This document shows positions 44,970-53,623 of a stretch of DNA of 57,891 nt, piece by piece. This DNA is from Acidobacteriota bacterium (GTDB taxonomy: Bacteria; Actinomycetota; Acidimicrobiia; Acidimicrobiales; Acidimicrobilacustridaceae): assembly GCA_018969405.1 (NCBI GenBank), contig JAGWYK010000006.1:1-57891 (forward strand). Direction: 5' to 3'. A program made the translations under genes and the position numbers. The notes under the pieces are model-generated. The model saw nothing but the letters and a program-made list of their open reading frames with translations. It was not told the DNA's origin and did not search any database. Within the stretch, counting starts at the first letter, position 1, and each line of letters begins with the position of its first letter.

Positions 44970-45742
44970 AGCATCCGGCGGCCGGGCCCGGGGTCGTGTT
45001 CGATCTCACCGGACGCACCGCGCTGGTCACCGGCGCATCATCCGGTCTCGGCCGTCGCATGGCGCTGGTGCTCGCCCACGCCGGGGCCACCGTCGCCGTC
45101 ACCGCCCGGCGCACCGAACGGCTCGAGGCGCTCGCCGCCGAGCATCCGGCGATCCGCCCCTTCACCGCCGATCTCGCCCTGGCCGCCGAGCGGGAGCGCC
45201 TGGTGGCCGAGGTCGAGGCGGCGCTCGGCCCCCTCGATGTGCTGGTCAACAACGCCGGGGTGGCGAACCCGAAGCCGATCGAGCAGGAGACGCTCGAGGA
45301 CTTCACCGCCATGGTCGAGATCAACCTCACCTCGGCCTGGCATCTCACGAAGCTGTTCGGCGTCGGCATGGTCGCCGCCGGTCGCGGTTCGGTGGTCAAC
45401 ATCGCCTCGATGCTCGGCGTGGTGGGCGCCACCCCCAGCAAGCAGACCGGCTATCCGGCGGCGAAGGCCGGTCTCATCAACCTCACCCGCGAACTCGGCC
45501 TGCAGTGGGCCCGCCGCGGCGTGCGGGTCAACGCCATCTGTCCGGGCTGGTTCGCCACCGAGATGACCGACGAGCTGCTGTCCACCGAGGCGGGGGTCGG
45601 CTTCATCGCCGCCAACACCCCGATGCAGCGCGCCGGCGAGGTGCACGAGATCGACGGACCACTGCTGCTGCTCGCCTCCGATGCGAGCAGTTTCATGACC
45701 GGCTCCATCCTGCTGATCGACGGGGGCTGGACCGCACGCTGA
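44960..45742 (+). CDS. short-chain dehydrogenase/reductase
   Basis: 260 residues, classical SDR. The NAD(P)-binding TGASSGLG is near 25-32, NNAG near 98, Ser in NIASMLG near 150 and the catalytic YPAAK near 164-168. ARR after the second strand suggests NADP preference. The substrate is unknown. It lies 31 bases downstream of dxs on the same strand, probably in one transcript. The start is set by the ATG in the second direct-repeat copy. Confidence 0.92.
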   Translation: MSTEHPAAGPGVVFDLTGRTALVTGASSGLGRRMALVLAHAGATVAVTARRTERLEALAAEHPAIRPFTADLALAAERERLVAEVEAALGPLDVLVNNAGVANPKPIEQETLEDFTAMVEINLTSAWHLTKLFGVGMVAAGRGSVVNIASMLGVVGATPSKQTGYPAAKAGLINLTRELGLQWARRGVRVNAICPGWFATEMTDELLSTEAGVGFIAANTPMQRAGEVHEIDGPLLLLASDASSFMTGSILLIDGGWTAR

Positions 45743-45821
45743 ACGGGCACATCGGCGCGGACTTCGTGCGTTCCTCTCATGGACCGGTGAGCGATCCGGC
45801 CCCCATGTCACAGGAGGAACC

Positions 45822-46403
45822 ATGTCCGAAGCATCCGTCACCGCGCCGTCCGACTTCGTCTGGACCATCGGGAGATCACCGGGGCTCGGATACGACCTGT
45901 TCTACGTGATGCGGCGGTCCTCGGCCGACCATTGGCTCAAACGTGCCGATGTGCTCGACTGCGGCACATGGGGAGAGGTGGCCGAGCTCGGCGATGACAT
46001 CCTCGAGGAGGTCCTCGGCCTCGCCGGTTTCGGCAGTCTCGAGGAGTACACCCAACATCTGGCCATCACCGGCGCGGTGCCGCTCCCGGGCGTCGAAGAG
46101 CTTGCCGCCGCGAAGTTCGACCCCGATGCCGAGCTGCCGCTGCCCGAGGACGAGTTCGACCCACGATCACTCCCCGCCGTCTGCGATGGCGACTGGCCGC
46201 CACACATCGACTCGATCGTGCACGACGATCTCCCGGCGGAGATCCGCCAGGCGTTCGCCGAGACCTACGAGACCAGTTACAACGGCACCTATGCGTACAT
46301 CGAGACACCGCACCGCGACGCCGTGATCGCCGCACTCGAAGCCGCCGGCCACACCGTGGTCGAGGACCCCTCGATCCACGAGCTCGCGCTCACCGGCTGG
46401 TGA
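45822..46403 (+). CDS. orphan acidic cytosolic protein
   Basis: 193 residues, very acidic and rich in Trp, Tyr and Asp. No signal or membrane segment. Two helical-looking stretches (50-70 and 143-155) flank a Pro/Asp-rich middle. I recognise no family. A strong AGGAGG six bases before the ATG supports a real gene. It overlaps the acyl-CoA synthetase 3' end by 14 bases and has no obvious functional partner. Confidence 0.65.
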   Translation: MSEASVTAPSDFVWTIGRSPGLGYDLFYVMRRSSADHWLKRADVLDCGTWGEVAELGDDILEEVLGLAGFGSLEEYTQHLAITGAVPLPGVEELAAAKFDPDAELPLPEDEFDPRSLPAVCDGDWPPHIDSIVHDDLPAEIRQAFAETYETSYNGTYAYIETPHRDAVIAALEAAGHTVVEDPSIHELALTGW

Positions 46404-48069
46404 CGCGCTCGTCCCCGGGGTCTCCTGCATCGGTCTCGCCGTGGAACTGCGCCGACCGGCGCTGCGCATCGGCCCGCAGGTCGCCCTTGGCCACCTTGCC
46501 CCCCGAGGAGCGGGGCAGCGTGTCCACCACCACGAGATGCTCCGGCCACCATTCACGGGACACCGAACGCTCCCGCAGGTGCGCAGCGAGCTCCTCGAGC
46601 GTGAGCGAGGCCCCGGAGCGCAGTTCGACATAGGCACAGACCCGCTCACCGAACACCGGATCGGGCCATGCCACCGCAGCCACCATGGCGACGGCCGGAT
46701 GCGTGGCCACCTCCGCCTCCACCGCGGGCGCGCTGATGTTCTTGCCCCCGCGGATGATGAAGTCGGAGGTGCGACCGATGACGGTGAGCACACCCTCGGC
46801 GTCGATGCGCACGATGTCACCCATGAGCATCCAGCCGTCCTCGGTGAACAGCGCGGCGTTGGCGCGCTCGTCGCCCCAGTAGCCCAGCGCCGTGGCCGGA
46901 CCCCGACAGGCCGGCTGACCCTCGTCGACTCCGGGAGCGACATCCTGCAGCGTCGCCGGGTCGAGCAGACGCACCTGCATCTCGGCGATGACATGACCGG
47001 CGGTGCGCAGTCGGGTGTCGCGATCGGTGGCATGGGAGGTGTGGCTGAGGGCTCCGGTCTCGTTGGATCCGTAGAACTGCAGCACCTTGGCTCCGGTGGC
47101 GCGCTCGAACTCGGCCGCCCGTTCGAAGGGCACCGCCTCGCCGCCGGTGAACATGGCGCGCAGCGACGAGAGATCTCGAGGTCGCTCCGCCTGGGCGTTG
47201 AGCATCATGATGAACTGGGTGCTGACGCAGCACAGCACCGTGACCCGTTCGCGCTCGATGAGATCGAGAGCGGCCTCCGCATCGAAGCGCTCCATGACCA
47301 CGACCGGACATCCGAGGATGGCCGGGGTGAAGTGGGCGGTCCACAGTCCGAAACCGAACGGGGCCGGCAGAGCGCCGAGGAACACCTCATCGGGGCCGAA
47401 CCCCCCGGCCGCCGCCGCCAGCTGATGGAAGTGGAACCAACGGTTCTGGGTGTGCATGACGCACTTGGGCAAACCGGTGGTGCCGGAGGTGGAGTTCAGG
47501 AGGAACAGCGCATCGGCATCCAGCGGGCGCAGAGGTGCATCGTCATCGACCACGGTGTCGCCACCGAGACCGGTGTCCACGACAGCGCCCCCGCGATCGA
47601 CGAGCACGACCCGTGCGACGGTGGCGCCCAGCGCACCGAGATCGGCGAGCATGGTGTCGATGTCGCGCCCCTGCTGGTCCGGGGTCGTGATGAGCACCTC
47701 GGCCCCGGTGAGGGTGAGCAGATGGGCGATCTCGCGGTCGCCGGCCCGGGCACCGATGCCCACCGTGACCAGCCCGGCCTTCTCGATGCCCACGAACGCG
47801 GCGTGGACTGCTGGACCATCGGGCAGCAGCACCGCCACCCGTGCACCGCTGGGATGATCCCCGGCGAGCAGCACCCGGGCGATGCGATCAGAGTCGCGGT
47901 GGTACCCCGCCCAGGTGGAGCGGCGGCCATCGGCGATGAACGCGACATCATCCGGACGCATCGCCGCATGGCGGGCCACGACCGCGGCCACGGTGTCATC
48001 ACCCCACCAGCCGGCGGCCCGGTAGGAGGCCGCCAGCTGCGGATCGGCGCGGAGCCCCGGCTCGGTCAT
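46390..48069 (-). CDS. acyl-CoA synthetase (AMP-binding, benzoate-CoA-ligase-like)
   Basis: 559 residues of the ANL superfamily. The P-loop-like STSGTTGLPK is near 192-201, the YGSNETG acid/aromatic motif near 334-340, the GDIVRID hinge near 420, and the catalytic Lys is in RSSGGKVAKGD near 530. Size and the RGGKNIS motif suggest a ligase for aryl or branched acids, but substrate prediction is weak. The ATG at 48069 overlaps the MarR stop, so regulator and ligase are coupled. Confidence 0.9.
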   Translation of the reverse strand: MTEPGLRADPQLAASYRAAGWWGDDTVAAVVARHAAMRPDDVAFIADGRRSTWAGYHRDSDRIARVLLAGDHPSGARVAVLLPDGPAVHAAFVGIEKAGLVTVGIGARAGDREIAHLLTLTGAEVLITTPDQQGRDIDTMLADLGALGATVARVVLVDRGGAVVDTGLGGDTVVDDDAPLRPLDADALFLLNSTSGTTGLPKCVMHTQNRWFHFHQLAAAAGGFGPDEVFLGALPAPFGFGLWTAHFTPAILGCPVVVMERFDAEAALDLIERERVTVLCCVSTQFIMMLNAQAERPRDLSSLRAMFTGGEAVPFERAAEFERATGAKVLQFYGSNETGALSHTSHATDRDTRLRTAGHVIAEMQVRLLDPATLQDVAPGVDEGQPACRGPATALGYWGDERANAALFTEDGWMLMGDIVRIDAEGVLTVIGRTSDFIIRGGKNISAPAVEAEVATHPAVAMVAAVAWPDPVFGERVCAYVELRSGASLTLEELAAHLRERSVSREWWPEHLVVVDTLPRSSGGKVAKGDLRADAQRRSAQFHGETDAGDPGDERVTSR

Positions 48070-48563
48070 GGTTCGCGGCGCCGCTGACGGGACTGCGGTG
48101 CGGTGCGCAGATCGACGATGAGCCGCTCGAGCTGGTCGACGAGATGGGCCAGCTCCTCGATCGACCAGTCGGCCAGCTGCTCGGCCATGATGGCGTCGTT
48201 GGCCGCCTGCACCCGCCGGTGCGCCACGAGACCGGTGGGGGTGACCCGCACCACCGCGGCACGACCGTCGGTGGGATCGGGGCTGCGTTCGATGTAGCCC
48301 TCGGCCTCGAGGGCCTGCACCTGACGGGTCAGCGCCGCAGGATGCACACGTCCGGCCTCGGCCAGGTCACTCATGCGCAGCGGTCCGTCGTCGATGACCT
48401 TGCCGAGCACCGCGAACGCCGCGAAGCCGATGGCGACCTGCGAACGCTCGGCGTTGATGCGATCGAGACGGCGGCTGCCGATGATGCGCCGGAGGGCACC
48501 GAGCGCCTCACCGAGTCGACGGCGGGCATCGGCGGCGTCAGCCGCTCCGGCGACTCTGCTCAT
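48066..48563 (-). CDS. MarR-family transcriptional regulator
   Basis: 165 residues from the ATG at 48563. The winged helix spans about 60-110 with RMSDLAEAGRVHPAALTRQV and the DPTDGRAAVVRVT wing. The C-terminal dimer helix is at 140-160. Co-transcribed with the acyl-CoA synthetase (ATGA overlap at 48066-48069) and with the patatin gene (ATGA, 48560-48563). MarR regulators linked to CoA ligases often sense acyl-CoA thioesters; the inverted repeat at 52828-52850 is a candidate target. Confidence 0.9.
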   Translation of the reverse strand: MSRVAGAADAADARRRLGEALGALRRIIGSRRLDRINAERSQVAIGFAAFAVLGKVIDDGPLRMSDLAEAGRVHPAALTRQVQALEAEGYIERSPDPTDGRAAVVRVTPTGLVAHRRVQAANDAIMAEQLADWSIEELAHLVDQLERLIVDLRTAPQSRQRRREP

Positions 48564-49408
48564 CGCCACACCGCGGCGAGACGCTCGACCGCGTCAGCAC
48601 CCTGCCGACGACCCTCGCGCAAGGAGGGGGCCCGGGTGGCGGGATCGAGCACGTTCGGACCGAAGGCGGCGAGGGCGCCGTCATCGGCGGCGATCAGTTC
48701 GACCGAGACTCCGGTGCGCCGCAGCTGCCCGACCTGGTCGAGCACCGACCCACCGAATCCCATGACCGACGGTGCGAGGACGACCACGGTGTCGCAGCCC
48801 TCGGCCAGATCGAGGTTGATGACCGATCGGACACCACCGTCGATGAAGCGGGAGGACCCGATGGTGACCGGAGGCCAGACTCCGGGCACCGCACAGCTGG
48901 CGGCCACGGCATCGACGAGGTCGACCCCGCTGTGGCGATCGAAGGTGACGAACTCGCCGGTGTGGGCATCGACCGCCGTGACCACCAGCTGGCGGGTCGA
49001 CCAGCGGTGATCCGACAGTCGGGAGGCGATGACCGCCCGACGCACCGGTTCGTCGACGGTGCGGGTGGCGAGGGCGAGCGCTCCCATGCGGGCCCGCATC
49101 TGCTCGGGTCCGAGGCCCTCCTCGACCGCAGCGATGACCACCGCCGCGATGGCCTCGACGTCGAAGTCGACCTCGAGCTCGGCCGATTCCGAGGCCGGGA
49201 CGAGTTGGCGCGCGCAGAGTTCCTCGATGGACTCGGCGGAGCAGAGCTGCGCGCCGACCACCGAGCCGGCGGAGGTGCCGATGATGCGGTCGGCATCGCG
49301 CAGGGTCACCCCGGCCCTGGCCAGCGCGTCGATGACACCGATCTCCCAGGCCACACCGGCCACACCACCACCGCCGAGCACCAGAGCTCTGTCGGTCTTC
49401 GGCGTCAT
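48560..49408 (-). CDS. patatin-like phospholipase
   Basis: 282 residues. Serine lipase of the patatin family with the catalytic dyad visible: GGGGVAG oxyanion loop at 12-18, nucleophile Ser46 in GTSAG (44-48), and the Asp in FIDGGVRS near 185. No signal peptide, so it is probably cytosolic. Start at 49408 because GGAGGTGA is seven bases upstream; an upstream ATG in frame is less well placed. First gene of the patatin-MarR-ligase operon. Confidence 0.93.
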   Translation of the reverse strand: MTPKTDRALVLGGGGVAGVAWEIGVIDALARAGVTLRDADRIIGTSAGSVVGAQLCSAESIEELCARQLVPASESAELEVDFDVEAIAAVVIAAVEEGLGPEQMRARMGALALATRTVDEPVRRAVIASRLSDHRWSTRQLVVTAVDAHTGEFVTFDRHSGVDLVDAVAASCAVPGVWPPVTIGSSRFIDGGVRSVINLDLAEGCDTVVVLAPSVMGFGGSVLDQVGQLRRTGVSVELIAADDGALAAFGPNVLDPATRAPSLREGRRQGADAVERLAAVWR

Positions 49409-49438
49409 CGTCGATTCACCTCCGGGTCGGGACGCGTC

Positions 49439-49463
49439 GGGGGCGGCCATCATGGCCGCCCCC
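49439..49463 (-). terminator. strong hairpin terminator of the DUF35-thiolase operon
   Basis: GGGGGCGGCCAT and ATGGCCGCCCCC are perfect 12-base inverted arms; the practical stem is ten G/C pairs with an ATCAT loop. It lies 31 bases past the stop at 49494 and just upstream of the patatin gene, separating the two operons. There is no T-run. Confidence 0.65.
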
Positions 49464-49493
49464 GATCACATCATGGTCACATCATGCGATCGC

Positions 49494-50651
49494 TCAGCCG
49501 AGCGGATCGAGCGAGGAGCCCACCGCCCACATGGCATAGAACTGCGCGTTCGCACCGTAGGCCTGGGCGAGGGCCAGCTTGGCTCCGCCGACCTGATGCT
49601 CACCGGCCATGCCACGCACCTGCAGCGCCGCCTCGGCGAATCGGAGCAGACCCGACGCACCGATCGGGTTCGACGAGAGCACACCGCCGCTCATGTTCAC
49701 CGGGAACGAGCCGTCGAGGGCGGTGGCGCCCTCCGCGGTCATCCGCCAGCCGTCGCCGGGAGCGGCGATGTCATGGGCCTCGAGCCACATCGGCTCGTAC
49801 CAGCTGAACGGCACGTACAGCTCGGCGCAGTCGATCTGCTCGCGGGGGTTGGTGACCCCGATGGCGCGGTAGATCTCATCGGAGCAGGCATGGGCCGCGG
49901 CGGGGCTGACCGGATCGCGACCGGCGAAGGTCGAGGGCTCGGACTTCATGGCGGTGGCCAGGACCCAGGCCGGCGGCTTCGAGGCCGCCTTCCCACCCTG
50001 CTCGTCGGTGAACACCACCGCACAGGCGCCGTCGGAGGACGGGCAGGACTCGAGGAAGTGCAGGGGATCCCACATCATCGGGGACTCCTTGACCTTCTCG
50101 ATGGTGATGTCCGCCAGCTTCAGGTGGGCATAGGGGTTCTTGGCGCCGTTCAGGCGATCCTTGACCGCCACCTGCCAGCCGATGTCCTCCGGTGCGCCCG
50201 AGCGACGGATGTAGGCGCGGATGAACGGGGCGAAGGCACCGCCGGCGCCGATCGAGGCACCCTTGCCGCCTCCGAGGGCGAACTGGGCGTTGCCCTCCGA
50301 CTGCTTCTCGAAGGCGATCGACAGCACCCGCTTGTGGCGACCGCTGCTGACCAGGTGCGAGCCGACGATGCCGGTGGAGCCACCGACCGAGCCGGCGGTG
50401 TGCACCCGGAACATGGGCTTGTTGACCGCACCGAGCGCATCGGCGAGGTACATCTCGGGCTTCATGACTCCCTCGAACAGGTCGGGGGCCTTGCCGAGGA
50501 CCACGGCGTCGATGTCGCTCCAGTCCATGTTGGCGTCCTCGAGGGCGCGCAGGGCGGCCTCCCGGACGAGACCGGCGATGGAGACATCGGCACGGCTCTT
50601 CTTGTGATGGGTCTGGCCGATACCGACCACGGCGACGGGCTGATGGCTCAT
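49494..50651 (-). CDS. thiolase-fold lipid-transfer-like protein, subunit B type
   Basis: 385 residues of the thiolase-like Ltp/SCP2 group. The position of the catalytic Cys is changed: HTAGSVGGSTG near 83-93 has no Cys, and the C-terminal His block reads GGVLSSNPIGASG. Such proteins act as acyl-CoA retro-aldolase or condensing partners rather than classical thiolases. The ATG at 50651 overlaps the stop of the next thiolase gene (50648-50651) and has GGAGGGAGA upstream. Third gene of the operon; its counterpart in M. tuberculosis is probably Ltp3 (Rv3523), from memory. Confidence 0.85.
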   Translation of the reverse strand: MSHQPVAVVGIGQTHHKKSRADVSIAGLVREAALRALEDANMDWSDIDAVVLGKAPDLFEGVMKPEMYLADALGAVNKPMFRVHTAGSVGGSTGIVGSHLVSSGRHKRVLSIAFEKQSEGNAQFALGGGKGASIGAGGAFAPFIRAYIRRSGAPEDIGWQVAVKDRLNGAKNPYAHLKLADITIEKVKESPMMWDPLHFLESCPSSDGACAVVFTDEQGGKAASKPPAWVLATAMKSEPSTFAGRDPVSPAAAHACSDEIYRAIGVTNPREQIDCAELYVPFSWYEPMWLEAHDIAAPGDGWRMTAEGATALDGSFPVNMSGGVLSSNPIGASGLLRFAEAALQVRGMAGEHQVGGAKLALAQAYGANAQFYAMWAVGSSLDPLG

Positions 50652-51718
50652 TCGTCTCCCTCCAGGACTGCGACGAGGTTCTGCTGGAGACAAGGACCGG
50701 ACGTGGCGTGGGCCAGCGTGCGGCGCTTGCCGTTCTTGATGATCTGGTTGGCCGCTTCACCCATGCGGATGAGGCCGCTGACCATGACCGGGTTGGTGGC
50801 CAGTGCGCCACCGGACGGGTTGATCTCGGTCGAGGCGTCAAGGTCGAGGGCGTCGCGGATGATCAGTTCCTGGAAGCTGAACGGCGCATAGATCTCGGCG
50901 ACGTCGATCGGACCGTTCTTCACCCCGGCGCCGGCGGCGGCCAGCGCCGTCGAGACCGAACGGGTGATGTCGGCGCGCATCGTGGGCAGATGCGCCTCGA
51001 TGCGGTGGTCGAAACCGGTGATCCAGGCCGGACGCTCGCAGAGCTCGTAGGCCTTCTTGCCGCGGGCCAGGATGATCGCCGCACAGCCGTCGGTGGTGGG
51101 CGGGAGATCGTGGCGACGCAGCGGATTGCGCACGTAGTCGGCCGCCAGCAGTTCGTCGACGTCGAAGTCGCCGGCGACCTGCGCCTTGGGGTTGGACTTG
51201 GCACTGGCCCGGTTGCGGGCGACGACCTCGGCGAAGTCACGCTCGGTGGCCCTGCCGGAGTCGAGCAGCGCCCGGGCCTGCAGCGCGGCCAGCGACCACG
51301 GGTCGGCGCCGAGCGGCGTGAGGTAGTACGGGTCCATCTCGATGGTGTAGAGGGTGCTGGCATCGGAGTTGGAGTTCTTGCCGACGCCGGCGGCCAGCGC
51401 CGTGTCGATGTCGCCCTGCATGAGGCGCACGAACGCCTCGTAGAGCGCCCAGGCACCATCCATCTCGACATGGGACTCGTTGATCGGCGGCCACGCCCCG
51501 TAGGCGTCGACGTTCGAGACGAACGAGAAGGCCTGACCGGAGAGGTAGTCGCAGGACCCCGACACGGTGAACCCGATGTCGCTCTTGGTGAGACCGACGC
51601 TGGCGATGGCCTCGGCCACCACCGGGAGCATCATCTCGGTCTCGGTCTTCTGGGAGCGTCGCTCCATCTCGCCCTGGGCGAAGCCGACAATGGCGATGTC
51701 GTTCTCTGTGCGTGCCAT
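50648..51718 (-). CDS. thiolase-fold lipid-transfer-like protein, subunit A type
   Basis: 356 residues. Thiolase fold again lacking the classical nucleophile Cys: the region after VSNVDAYGAW reads SHVEMDGAWALYEAF. The His block is GGALATNPVMVSG, and a C-terminal Cys is kept in SGPCLQQN near 345. Probably pairs with the preceding gene product and the DUF35 protein. The ATG at 51718 overlaps the DUF35 stop (TGATG, 51720-51716); an alternative GTG is at 51721. Resembles Ltp4 (Rv3522) in size and place, from memory. Confidence 0.85.
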   Translation of the reverse strand: MARTENDIAIVGFAQGEMERRSQKTETEMMLPVVAEAIASVGLTKSDIGFTVSGSCDYLSGQAFSFVSNVDAYGAWPPINESHVEMDGAWALYEAFVRLMQGDIDTALAAGVGKNSNSDASTLYTIEMDPYYLTPLGADPWSLAALQARALLDSGRATERDFAEVVARNRASAKSNPKAQVAGDFDVDELLAADYVRNPLRRHDLPPTTDGCAAIILARGKKAYELCERPAWITGFDHRIEAHLPTMRADITRSVSTALAAAGAGVKNGPIDVAEIYAPFSFQELIIRDALDLDASTEINPSGGALATNPVMVSGLIRMGEAANQIIKNGKRRTLAHATSGPCLQQNLVAVLEGDE

Positions 51719-52740
51719 CACATCATCCGTTCCACGAAGTTCTCGGCCGGTTCATCCGGTTGACCAGTCGGGCGCCAGCCGCGGATGCACTCGCCCCCGC
51801 TGCCCCACCCTCGATTGCCGATGTCGGACACATCGCGCTCGGACTCGGGAGCCCACACCGCTTCGACATGCATACCGACGCGCACCTCGGAGGCGGGGAT
51901 CTCGAGCACCGACTGCTGGGCCATCACCGCATCGGTGCCCTCGAGCAGGATCGAGACACGCACGAAGGGTTCGGTCTCGGTCTGCCCCGGGTACTGCACC
52001 GGCGTGATGATGGTGAAGTTGGTGACCACACCACGGTCGGGCACGGTCACGAGGGTGGACTCGTCGAGCGGGATCGCATCGACGCAGCACATGTTGCGCG
52101 GGCCCACATAGGTGCGGTTGCACATGGGGCACACCTGGCCGATGATCTGGCCCTTCAGCAGACTCTCCATCCACAGCAGCGTGGAGGCCGAGGTGTTGTC
52201 GACATAGGTGAGGTCGCAGAACGAATCCAGCATGGTGATGGCGTTCTCCGCGGGAGCCGCGTACGGCTCTCCCGCACCGTCACTGGGCGACGGATCGGCC
52301 GCCGGGACGAAGGCGATGATGTCATCGATCCGACCGGCGCACTCCTCGGTCGGCTTGAACTTCGCCTCGACCCGCATGCCGGCCGCCATGGCGCTCTCGG
52401 AGCCGGCGTCGACGACATGGATCATCGGGGTGTCGGCACCGTCGAGGGTGATGAAGGCGAACGCGAACGGATGCTTCACCGTGTGCAGGTGCGTGGGTTC
52501 GGGAACCCAGGTCCAACTCGACACGGTGCCCTTGGGTCCGACCTTCACGTAGTCGGTACCGGCATCGGCGGCGGTGTCGGGGTCGTACTCGAGCGGCGGG
52601 GCGATGACGCGGCCACCGGTGCGCACACCGATGAGCTGCCCCTGCGCGAGCGCTGAGAAGAAGGTGCTCAGCGTCGACCCGAGTGACCGCGTGAACGGGA
52701 ACTGCAGGTTGAAGACGGACTCACGGACAACGTCGGGCAT
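51718..52740 (-). CDS. tandem DUF35 OB-fold protein
   Basis: 340 residues carrying two DUF35-type OB folds. The first (about 75-130) has HPFAFAFITLDGADTPMIHVV but no cysteines. The second (about 200-300) includes a zinc ribbon (CPMCNRTYVGPRNMCCV) and then VVTNFTIITPV. DUF35 proteins bind thiolase-like Ltp aldolases and complete their active sites; here one protein has two copies, matching the two thiolase genes downstream. The counterpart may be Rv3521. GAGGAA lies close before the ATG at 52740; the mRNA starts at the promoter at 52821. Confidence 0.85.
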   Translation of the reverse strand: MPDVVRESVFNLQFPFTRSLGSTLSTFFSALAQGQLIGVRTGGRVIAPPLEYDPDTAADAGTDYVKVGPKGTVSSWTWVPEPTHLHTVKHPFAFAFITLDGADTPMIHVVDAGSESAMAAGMRVEAKFKPTEECAGRIDDIIAFVPAADPSPSDGAGEPYAAPAENAITMLDSFCDLTYVDNTSASTLLWMESLLKGQIIGQVCPMCNRTYVGPRNMCCVDAIPLDESTLVTVPDRGVVTNFTIITPVQYPGQTETEPFVRVSILLEGTDAVMAQQSVLEIPASEVRVGMHVEAVWAPESERDVSDIGNRGWGSGGECIRGWRPTGQPDEPAENFVERMM

Positions 52741-52820
52741 GGTTCCTCTTTCGTTCGGGTGAGTGGAGGCGATCGGGGTCCCGAGCACGGGTCGGTCGAG
52801 GGACCGGCCGTGCGCACCGG

Positions 52821-52826
52821 AACCTA
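52821..52826 (-). promoter_or_regulatory. -10 box of DUF35-thiolase operon
   Basis: TAGGTT on the minus strand, 17 bases after a TTGATC (52849-52844) that matches a -35 box. It predicts a leader of about 75 bases before the ATG at 52740. Confidence 0.6.
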
Positions 52827-52827
52827 G

Positions 52828-52850
52828 ATTGATTGACGCTGCTGATCAAT
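52828..52850. promoter_or_regulatory. inverted repeat over the -35 region, candidate operator
   Basis: ATTGAT (52828-52833) and ATCAAT (52845-52850) are inverted with an 11-base spacer. The repeat covers the -35 hexamer and most of the spacer of the operon promoter and is a rare AT-rich patch in this sequence. Repressor binding here would block RNA polymerase; the MarR at 48066 is the nearest candidate. Confidence 0.5.
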
Positions 52851-52917
52851 TCTTCGCGGACCCGAGGAGGAGCAAACTGCCCCCCCGGCGAGGTCGTCGA
52901 TCGATCGGGGTGGGTCG

Positions 52918-53562
52918 TCAGTCGGTGTAGAAGGGGTTGTCACCGGCGGCATGGTCGGTGACATCGACCACCTCGGTGATCTCGACGATGGCGTCGAGGA
53001 TCTGCTGCCGGATCCCCATCTGCAGGGTCTGGGCGCTGGCCGCACAGCCCTGACACCCCCCGCCCATCGTGAGATAGGCCGTGGCACCGTCGACACCCAC
53101 GAGCGAGGCGAACCCGCCGTGGGCCGCCAGCTGCGGGTTGATCACATGCTCGAGCAGCAGCGAGACCTTCTCGGCGGCATCGCTGGTGACCGAGAGATCG
53201 AGGCCCGCCAGCGGATCGGGGCGGTTGGGGTTGCGGATGATGAGTCCGCCCTGGCCCGGGGTGCTCGGAAGGTCGAGGGTGGCGCCCCGCATGCGGTCGA
53301 TGCTCTCGCCCGCCACGACGATCGTGAGGCCGTCCTGCACCGAGAGGTCGTCGAACTCGTCCATCTCGGCGATCGGGGCGAAGGAGAGGTCGTAGCTGAA
53401 CTCGGTGCCGGCCACGCCGATGATCTCGACCCGCAGGGCCAGCGATCCGGGATCCTCCTCACCGTCGCGGATCTCGATGATCCGCTCGATGGCCTCAGGG
53501 GTGACGGCGAGGACGAGTCCGGGCCGGTCCTCGAGCAGTGTCTCGTCGGTGTCGACGGTCAT
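52918..53562 (-). CDS. nfuA: NfuA-like Fe-S carrier with degenerate A-type domain
   Basis: 214 residues. Residues 18-112 form a HesB/A-type fold without the three cysteines, as in E. coli NfuA. Residues 122-200 are the Nfu domain with the cluster-binding CxxC at Cys170-Cys173 (GGCQGCAAS). It carries [4Fe-4S] clusters, especially under stress. The ATG at 53562 has GGAAGGA about six bases upstream. It precedes the divergently regulated DUF35 operon but has its own start. Confidence 0.92.
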   Translation of the reverse strand: MTVDTDETLLEDRPGLVLAVTPEAIERIIEIRDGEEDPGSLALRVEIIGVAGTEFSYDLSFAPIAEMDEFDDLSVQDGLTIVVAGESIDRMRGATLDLPSTPGQGGLIIRNPNRPDPLAGLDLSVTSDAAEKVSLLLEHVINPQLAAHGGFASLVGVDGATAYLTMGGGCQGCAASAQTLQMGIRQQILDAIVEITEVVDVTDHAAGDNPFYTD

Positions 53563-53623
53563 CGGAATCCTTCCGGGCAGACGATGCGATCCGCAGGGAC
53601 CGAGAGGTGACGCTACCGCCCGA

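Noticed and set aside
42808-45441. 877-codon open frame on the minus strand
   Set aside because: It is antisense to the LPG-synthase-type gene, dxs and the SDR gene. Its composition is a GC artefact with no recognisable motifs.
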